From positions 24,678,001 to 24,738,000 of the forward strand of contig OU612068.1 of the NCBI GenBank assembly GCA_914767715.1: a stretch of 60,000 nucleotides of DNA, read 5' to 3'. The translations under genes and the position numbers were made by a program. The stretch's first letter is position 1. The number at the start of each line of letters is the position of its first letter. The notes under the pieces were generated by a model. That model was not told the DNA's origin and searched no databases. It saw only the letters and a list, made by a program, of their open reading frames with translations. Shown here one piece after another: positions 51,801 to 60,000 of this stretch. The DNA is from Membranipora membranacea (Eukaryota; Bryozoa; Gymnolaemata; Cheilostomatida; Membraniporidae).

Positions 51801-54800
51801 TCCATTGGGAGCTTTGCAAAATGCAATCGATTTCCAGTCTACACCTAAGTGCTCTTGAATTTTGATGAGTAAGATTCGTGGTGCCAAGTTTCCAATCACA
51901 CTCTGATGTATGCCAAAAGATTCCTGACACTAACTCTTGGAAGAACTGAGACATTTTTTATCCCAAGAATGTTTCATGCGACAAAAAAGCAGATTATCGG
52001 CTATTTACCTGAACCATATATGCTAGATGCTATGGTATCGATATAAAAAAGACGGTTGAATCCTGTATTGCATGGCGTGGCACTAATTGACACTGTGGGC
52101 TGCATGACAACTAATGGCAAATTGACAAACCAATTACCCGCCCAGAAATTGACCTGACTGACAGGCGACGGCGCACAAACTTCTGGAGTTTGGATACAGA
52201 CCAGTCAGACCACTGGTCAAGCATCACATCAAGGAGTGATATAACCGCTTGATCACACTTACCACCCAACTTTGAGGAAGAAATGACTGAAATTCTGTGG
52301 GCCTTTATTCCATAAAACTAACCTAAAGCTTATGACAATATTGAAGATGTGGGTATGCCTGTCAGGACCAGCTCTGTTGGTGGGAGAGGAGGGACAGAGC
52401 TCAACTCCAACCAACAAAGCTTGTCATGACAGGCTAGATGTGGGTATACAACATATTTGAGATCTAGTGCCGGACTCACCACACTGTTACAAAGAGGAAA
52501 TCGTACAGGAAGTGGTGAAATATGAAAAGAAACTGTACATTGGATGGCCAATTTTCACCAGTTTCTTTGATAATTCTACTAGGCTTAATTTCTCATGGAC
52601 AGTATGGATGTTTAAGCAGCAATTCAAGCACCCCACGCAGGATAACAGTCATGCGGAATACAATGAAATGTCAATTAAGTGAGTTCACTGTACAATTTGA
52701 TATTTTTTCAGCTTAACTCAAATGTTTCATCTTTTACAATCAAGCAAAAATAACCGCTGAACTTTGTGTGTATGAGTTATTTAAGATAGAAGTTCTCACA
52801 AGTGTGACTAAGTTTGGCAACTGTGGTCACATTTGGCAAAAGATGACCATAGCCAAACCTCTGTGATATCAACACATGAAATACTAGGGCTAACACTGAC
52901 GTCTCATCAATTAATTACCAAGGCTCTCCTTGGCAACAAAATCTTATGCTAAGGGGATTTTCCACAAGTTCTAAAGATTCCAGCGATAAGTGATCATTTA
53001 TCAAGGATCTGAAGGATTTCATGAACATAAATCTCACCAGGGGTGACGAATCAGTGCACACCAGAAATGGAAAAGACCAGCTCCACATATTGGCTTGGCA
53101 ACATAGGCAAACCAATATCTGAAGAAGCTGTAGTTTGTGTTGCTTATTTTTCCAGAAGGGAACACCCAAAGTATTACAGCAATTACTAATACAATATATG
53201 TAACTCGCTAACTTGTATATAACTAACTAAGCTAACGCAATATTGTATCAAAGGCAGCAGTTTTTCCTAAAACACCCCTGGATCCACCCCTTTGTGAAGT
53301 GAAGTGAGATTAATAACTAACCTTGCTCATCAGTGAGTCATTGATCTTCTGTACGAGCCAAGTGAACATTCTCTCATATACAGCTTTAGCCAGTGCATCT
53401 CTAGCTTGGTAAGCCTGCTCCACAGAGAGTGGTGTCTTCACCTAAAGGAAAACATAAAACAATGTTGGAAAGACCTTCCTAATTAAAAAATACACTGGCA
53501 AGACAAGCAAATTGCTCATAATTATGATTTTGCATTGCCAAACATATATGATGGGTTAACAGGCTACAATGTCGCTGATTCCTTATCAACACCCACATGC
53601 ACAGTCATATATCCTCTCACACATGCTGTTATGCGTAATACAGTGCTGCTATTATGCTCAAGATGATAAAAAACAAGCTGACTGAGTTCATAGGAAACAC
53701 TAGACCTTTATTGATCAGTAATTGCCTGACTAATAAATGACTAAGTGACATCTGGAGAGAGCTATCATTTTGTCAGACAAGAAACTCAGATAAGCCGAAA
53801 CAAAGCGGTGATTAACATTAGAGGTATGCTGCTATCGAGATCAAAATCAGCAGCTGATTGCGTGTTTGTATTTTGGTTGTTTGTTGATGAGTAAATAACA
53901 GTGTTCAAAAGGCCATCCTATGCTCTCATGGGATATCCAGCACAATTTCTCATAACAAGCAGCTAGTTGATAGCACACTGTACCTCATCTCCTTTAGCTG
54001 CGACTGTTCTGTTGAGCATAGCTGTGAACAGATCATCCTCACTACAGCCTAACAGCTGTAACAACAAGAAAATATATGTAATATAAAGTACAGATCATAG
54101 AACAGTGTGTAATACAGTTGACAGCACTCTGGCTGCCGCTGTAATCGAGAGTACCAATTTTCCTCTAATGAAAGGTCAAAGTATCCCTGAGACATGCTGA
54201 CTTAATAATCCGAATCACTAGGGAGATGATCCTCTACTTTCACACATTATCTTTTTTATTAGACTCCCACTTTTCCACCTCTGGAGAGCTTAGTACAGAC
54301 ATTCCTATGATTTTTATATATTTCTATGGCTTCTCTAGGCCTTATAAATTTGCCAAAAACAGACATAATCTCAAGACATTTTCAGGACAAACAATATTTG
54401 TAGCTCTTTCATGATTTATATCAAAGAGTTCTCAGGTCTGACCACACCATACATTAAACATCTAAAATACTATTTATATGTTTAACATTTCAACAAATCA
54501 ATTGCCACACACATTGTGTGGCAAACTTCAGGGGCTTCTTTAACCATTCAGAGAAAAGTAGAGAGATTGATTCATTCTTTTTAATTTCGCCCAGGTCCCT
54601 AACTCGGCAACCACTCTTGCAATGAGGTCTGAAGCTTGAACAAAATTACTCAAGGTAATGACCATGAGGCCCAACACCAGGTCAATAACCCAAAATAATG
54701 ACAAAGAGGTCTACAACTCGGGCAAAAAACCCAGAAAATTAACGAAAGGATTCGCGAAATTAAAAGGTAATAGGTCATAATACAGGTCAAAATACAGAAT

Positions 54801-57800
54801 GACTGAAACCGACCATCCGTCTCAAACTTGTTCAGGCAGTGGCACATTCAGATATAGTTTATATCACGCCATGACTAGATGATGAGGAACATACCTTACT
54901 GATAGTAGCCAGATGTGATTCATCAGTGATCTGGGTTCGACTACCACGCTCCTGTACAAACTGCAGGTTACCCAGATGCAGAACACAGGCTACTATCGCA
55001 AACAGATCCTAGAAAAAATAAATATACTTGTTGCAACTGGTACAAAGTATCTAATCTGACACGAGGCTTACATTGTTTTACACGTGTTGCTTCATCATCT
55101 TTGGACCTTTTGCAGAAGTTAGAGTTGATTTAAAAATGCAATTGATAGGACACTGACTTAGACTCATCTCATAGTTAGAATGCCTTAAATTCAATCAATC
55201 ATCAATTATGAATTCATTAGGAAAATTAAATCCACAAACACATTGTTTTCTCATGCCAGAGAAAGTACACTCATTAGCAATTCGAGAATACAAACACATA
55301 CAAGTCACCAAATTTGAAATTGATAGTTTAAGATTGAGTTTTAGGTATCATTATTATTTAAATCGAGTAAAAGGAAATGTGCCACCAATTTCCAGCATAC
55401 ATTCCAGCCGTGTCTATTCCACCACTTTCAACCACCTGTAGGAGTTTTCTGGTGGGTGTGCTCATATTAATAACTGACATTTGGCATCATCAGTTTTTTA
55501 ATTGCTCATTTTGATTGTGGACTGTCCACCAACTTAAACATTGACATATACTTGACAAATTTGTCAATGATGTCACCATGACGAGAATGGAGATGTGGTA
55601 TCATCCTGTTGGTGGCCCCAACATTTATTAGAATATTAATGTCGGTTGGCCCTCTGAGGGGTGTCAGGGGTGGGCGGATATTGAGCGACACATTTCACCC
55701 CAAAATAATCACCCAATTATTATTATACACTTTTTATTTGGCAAAAAAGGTACCCAATATCCACTTTCTTCTCTTTGCAGGTCTGTCCACCACTTATTGG
55801 GTTTCATCAGGGGGTGTATGGTCCCCAGACTATTTGTATAGAGAACAGTAAACACAAACCTGCTGTTTCTGTTGGTCAAAGTCACAGACTTCAAGAGCAT
55901 GCTTCAAAACTTTGAACATGTTGGAATCTTCTACTGTTGTGTGTGTGCTCGTACCGCCCTGCAAAAGTTGAGATTTGTTTAAAAATAAATCCAATATTGA
56001 ACAACAATAAAGAAATATGACATCATGTTTGTTGCTGTAGGCTTTAAAATCAGACAGATTTTATCATATTGAGCAACAAAAGTTCCTTTTTGTGCCTATA
56101 GACATAGACCACCTGCGACACTTCCATTTCCATGATCACTTTATGTTTTCACTTAAAGTGCAATAATGGTCAAAGCAATGAGATGTATAATTAATAGCTA
56201 CATCCAGCGCAGTTAAACTTGTTGAGACTTTTATTCTACAACTTGTAATTTCCATTTTTAAACACTCTGTCTCAAACACTAATCATCATAATTTTGAGGG
56301 TTCACATGATACATAAGACCGCTTGGAAACATGAAATAATCACACAGACAAATACTCAGTAACGATAAAATCTCAGTGTCATAGATGCTCAACATTATCA
56401 ACTAACCGGTCAGGATTAAAAGTCAAGTGGCCAGTAGCCAGGTATTGGCTACTTGTTGTGTCGATATTTCATTTTCTTATCTAATGAGTACAAATTCAAG
56501 TCTCAAATATTTTTGCACTCCATAAAATAGATAGCAACGATGAGCAGCTAACCCCTCTACCTGCTATCAGTAAAGGTGGGATCGGAACATATAGGTGACA
56601 CATAGCTTGTTAAAATATTTTCCAAATGCTTAGCATCAATACAACCGGAAATAACTACCATTCAGGCTTTTTATCTTTTTGAGCTGGGCCATTAGGGCGT
56701 GATTACCAAATATGCAAACAAAACCTCACTTAAAATATATACAGGGTTCACCAAACTTCCAGACGAGCCCGTGACATGTGACCACAAAGCTTACCTGGTT
56801 AAGGTAATAGTACTCAGAAGGGTTACAGGAGAGGTGAAGCTTTTCTAACAGCACAATGTCATTAGAGTTGAGCAGCGCATAGAAAATGTGAAAGTTTCTC
56901 TCTCCGGATACATGACGGACAACTCTGGACTTCTCTAGCAGATAGTTCAGGATATGTCCTCCCACAGGAACTCCCTGTTAGAAGATGAAACATATTTACA
57001 TCAGTACTATTTACAGTCTAACCTCATTCACTCAACTAGATGTTCAACTAGAAAATTGTCAGCCAATTTATCAGTATCATACAATGTCAGTTTCCACGCT
57101 TTTACATTATGCGATATAAGCAATATTTTACTAGGAGAGGAAGGACATTTCTAATAGGACTCAAAGAACTCCCAGACACACCCACATGCTTATCCTTGAA
57201 TGAAGCAACATCAACAAAGAGGAACCATGATTTGAGCATATTATACACATTATTATAATATCCTCAAGTCATAATATCTTAGCTGTCTAAGAAGCTCAGG
57301 TGTGGCTCTGCAGAGATTATTAATTCTCGCAATGTAGACTGTTTACTCAACAGATTAGAGAGCATTTAGCCATCTGTATTGAAGTGCTTGCTACCAAGTT
57401 ACAGTTTTGAATTTGAAGCAGCTCAATAATTACGCAATACAAAATAAATATAACATGTTTGGCATGTAATGATCTCGGTCATGGAAGGTAATGTTATGAG
57501 TTACTGACCTGAAAGTCAAACTGGATATCCATGTATTTACCAAATCTACTCGAGTTGTCATTCCTGTTGGTCTTTGCATTTCCAAATGCCTACAATGATA
57601 AGAAAAAAGGAGTCAACTTAAAGTCCAAATATTATAACTAGCCAAATATTTTTAATTGCCTACAAAAAAAAGAGGGAAGAGTCAAATTTCAGTCAACAGT
57701 ATCAGAACTACATCAATTATAACCAGCGAAATATGTTTGCTGTAGCCATTTTCTTCTTGTTCAAGCAAAGTTTTCTAGGCCATTGACCTGATTTGCTGTG

Positions 57801-59549
57801 ACACATTTGGTCGGATTGGAGCTTGGATAGTGACAAGACAAACACAGTGCTCACGACATTGTGTAATGGGATAAGAAGCTTAATCCCTTATCTCTGAAAG
57901 TAAGATGGCATGTTTGACTACCAACGCTTTGACTGTTTGAATGGTGCCCTTCCTGTGTACTGTAAGCTGAAGCATGAAACTCTGTGCTGCGTTTAGCTTT
58001 CGTAGAGACAAAGATTATAAATACTTAGTCATTGATAGAGACAGTAGAAAGTATTCATGGTCTCTGGCTTTCACTGAATGATTGTCAATGGTTGGGTGAC
58101 CAAGTACAGAAGATAAATGAGTTGTTATTTCCATGTTATGAGTTGCCTATAGAAGAAGTTTGTGCCATTAATTCCAGCCTGACTTCAAAATTGTCTGCTA
58201 TGAATTATCACTGATTCTCAAAGGACATTTCACATGACAACATGGAAGCTTAAATGCCATGTTTAGCCGAGGAGAGACACAGTGATTCCCTAATGAATTA
58301 CTGTCACATTCTCAGCCCAGCACTGGTGTAGGTTTGCACATCAAGGTTTAACAGGACATTTACAAATCCTCTAAAATAGTGACACAGATTATCAGGTTGA
58401 GCCCCAATCTTTACTGGCGATTGGTGTGTACTTTGTGAGGAAGCCTGATCCAATAAATCATCAAAAATGATCCAAAAAGGACAAAGAATAAATTTGTTGA
58501 CAACATAAAAACGGAATTAATTAATTATTTTTGCAACATTTTTCTCTCCTGTAAGACTTGAGAACCAGCTTCACCTTGACTGGCAATTTGGCATCAGCTG
58601 ATTGAGAACCCATTATGCATGCTTTGTGAGTAATAAACAGACCAAATTCTGGCACGGGATTTGTGGTTGGATTGGTGTAATTATTCATAGCCATTAATCG
58701 CAGATTCATTGCACTTCAATGTATACAGAAACCATCCAAGAGCAAAAGCAATGTATTCTAGTATCTTTGTCAATGGTCTAGTTGGTGGAACTTGTGAAAT
58801 GATGAGTCACACCACCTAACATTTGCTTCGTGCCATTCATAATCGTTTCCATCCACTGAATTTCTTATTCAAAGCAGTTCATTTTGTTTCCTGCGTTTGC
58901 CGATGTACATAAATACACTCAGTACGTCACTTTATCACAAACTCTTTATCAGCTCATAAAGTATTCTAGAGATACTAGTTCGCTAGATACTTCACTACCC
59001 TGACAACATAATCAAGTACTTTTTATCGACTCTTTGTTGAACTTCTTACAGCCACACACCATTGGGGAAGAGCGGATACAGGATGTATGTGTAGCATCTA
59101 ATCTCACCTCTCATCTCCCTAAAGACCAATAGATGAGATCAGGCCCACTTTGTGTGGTTACTAGTATATCACCCACATCACAAGCGATTGATATAGCTGT
59201 GCTAGCTTGTAGATGAATCAAAAAATTATTGTTTGTTAAATGGACCTTTTTATGTTTGGGTAGGGAATTTTTTGGAGCGCAGAAGTCCTGCATTTGGCAA
59301 TGTTTACTCTCCTTCTAACATCAAAATAAGGAGCAGCCCCTGACCCTCACCTCGAGAAGTGGGTTACTTTCTAACAGCCTCTCTTTGACATCTTCCACTT
59401 CCTGTGAATGACGGCTGGCCGAGGCGATGTACTGTAGAATCTTTTTACTAGCCTCTGTTTTACCTGCCCCAGACTCGCCTGATATGAGAACACATTGATC
59501 TCTATTCTCCTCTAACATGTAACGAAACGCTGCATCTGACAGTGCAAAT
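45882..59549 (-). CDS. Class I unconventional myosin heavy chain, MYO1C/MYO1H-like (N terminus off window)
   Basis: Twenty exons on the minus strand: 59549-59351, 57589-57509, 56974-56795, 55958-55860, 55008-54895, 54055-53984, 53441-53322, 51458-51285, 50936-50856, 50505-50365, 50167-50072, 49703-49485, 49108-48909, 48653-48423, 48162-48003, 47700-47523, 47211-47111, 46833-46695, 46523-46352 and 45996-45882; 956 residues, all in phase. Motor motifs in order: P-loop GESGAGKT, switch [11 protein letters not shown], switch [13 protein letters not shown], actin-binding loop YVRCIKPND, converter [18 protein letters not shown]. The TEDS position (16 residues before DALAK) is acidic (GDE), so head phosphorylation is not needed. 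A neck of about three IQ-like helices (exon 14) leads to a basic TH1 tail with [13 protein letters not shown], the PH-like phosphoinositide-binding signature of MYO1C. No SH3 tail: the protein ends [10 protein letters not shown]. It links actin to membranes. About 90 N-terminal residues are missing. Confidence 0.93.
46227..46243 (+). repeat. Homopolymer G17 tract
   Basis: Seventeen consecutive G in the last-but-one intron of the myosin gene. A similar run of about ten G occurs near 47336-47346. Such tracts are prone to length change and to sequencing error. Confidence 0.75.
52345..52447. mobile_element. 79-bp foldback unit between 12-bp direct repeats
   Basis: AGATGTGGGTAT occurs at 52345-52356 and 52436-52447. 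Between them lies an imperfect inverted repeat: the left arm begins GCCTGTCAGGACCAGCTCTG and the right arm's reverse complement begins GCCTGTCATGACAAGCTTTG; 26 of 30 positions match. The direct repeats could be a target-site duplication around a very short non-autonomous element. It lies in the 1.9-kb intron of the myosin gene between the exons at 53322 and 51458. Confidence 0.5.
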
Positions 59550-60000
59550 CTGAAACAGGACATGATATTTTCTCCAAATGTCACGTCACATTGCAGAATC
59601 ATGACAATACCAAATATAACTCGCCGAGTCACACTGTGTGCTTGAAGTCATACAAGAAGACAAAAAAAACGACCACACAAATATAGCGGGTGGAGATGAG
59701 GTTGCTCTTTTTCTGGTACACCTGTTGAGGCTCTTGGCATGAGGATATTGTCTTGATTGCAATAAAATTATTGATGTGACAACTATTTAATTGACATGAT
59801 ACTATTAACTCATGAGCAATCCCAGCAACCTACTCAAACTATTTATATAAATCAAGAAACCCCCAAAAAACATTTGACACTCTTGCCAAGTAGATAATAA
59901 AGAGCATCAAAGCTGGTCATACAAAGGAATTTTGGGGTTGAAGGTCAACCTCCTCACAGCAGAGGTCAATTCAAACTCACACATGGGGAGGTAACTCGTA

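Overview
The window is AT-rich nuclear DNA from an invertebrate animal. The genes have many exons with GT-AG introns, the intergenic spaces hold no genes, and every recognisable protein is a metazoan nuclear gene. The joint presence of a type II NADH dehydrogenase (NDH-2), a CNPase-like protein, INO80E and a MYO1C-like myosin argues against a vertebrate. The phylum cannot be fixed from the sequence alone. All exon models come from reading splice signals by eye and checking that reading phase is kept across every junction; no transcript data were available.

Layout from left to right, nine genes. (1) 33-15581, minus: the 5' part of an unrecognised scaffold-like protein with an LD-like motif and a coiled coil; its 3' end lies off the left edge. 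(2) 18276-20995, plus: a CNPase-like protein (P-loop kinase half plus 2H phosphoesterase half). (3) 22992-24735, minus: ribosomal protein eL6 (RPL6), with a likely 5'TOP noncoding exon near 25222-25244. (4) 26490-28320, plus: INO80 complex subunit E. (5) 28743-32855, minus: an unrecognised protein with two atypical zinc fingers followed by a coiled coil; a second possible first exon would give a form without fingers. (6) 33868-34392, plus: ADAT2, the tRNA adenosine deaminase catalytic subunit, with no intron in its coding region. (7) 34938-38685, plus: NDH-2. (8) 39302-44978, plus: a C2H2 zinc-finger protein resembling HINFP. (9) 45882-59549, minus: 20 exons of a class I myosin, closest to MYO1C/MYO1H; its N-terminal exons lie off the right edge.

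The genes are ordinary housekeeping and cytoskeletal loci in mixed orientation: head-to-head pairs (1/2, 3/4, 5/6), tail-to-tail pairs (2/3, 4/5, 8/9) and a co-directional run (6-7-8). There is no operon-like or pathway cluster.

Non-genic structure includes two copies of a tRNA-derived SINE, one with an 18-bp target-site duplication; three copies of a short TA-flanked foldback element (MITE) with a second inverted repeat nested inside; a 24-bp perfect hairpin in an intron; and a 79-bp foldback unit between 12-bp direct repeats in a myosin intron. No CRISPR array, phage or bacterial feature was seen.
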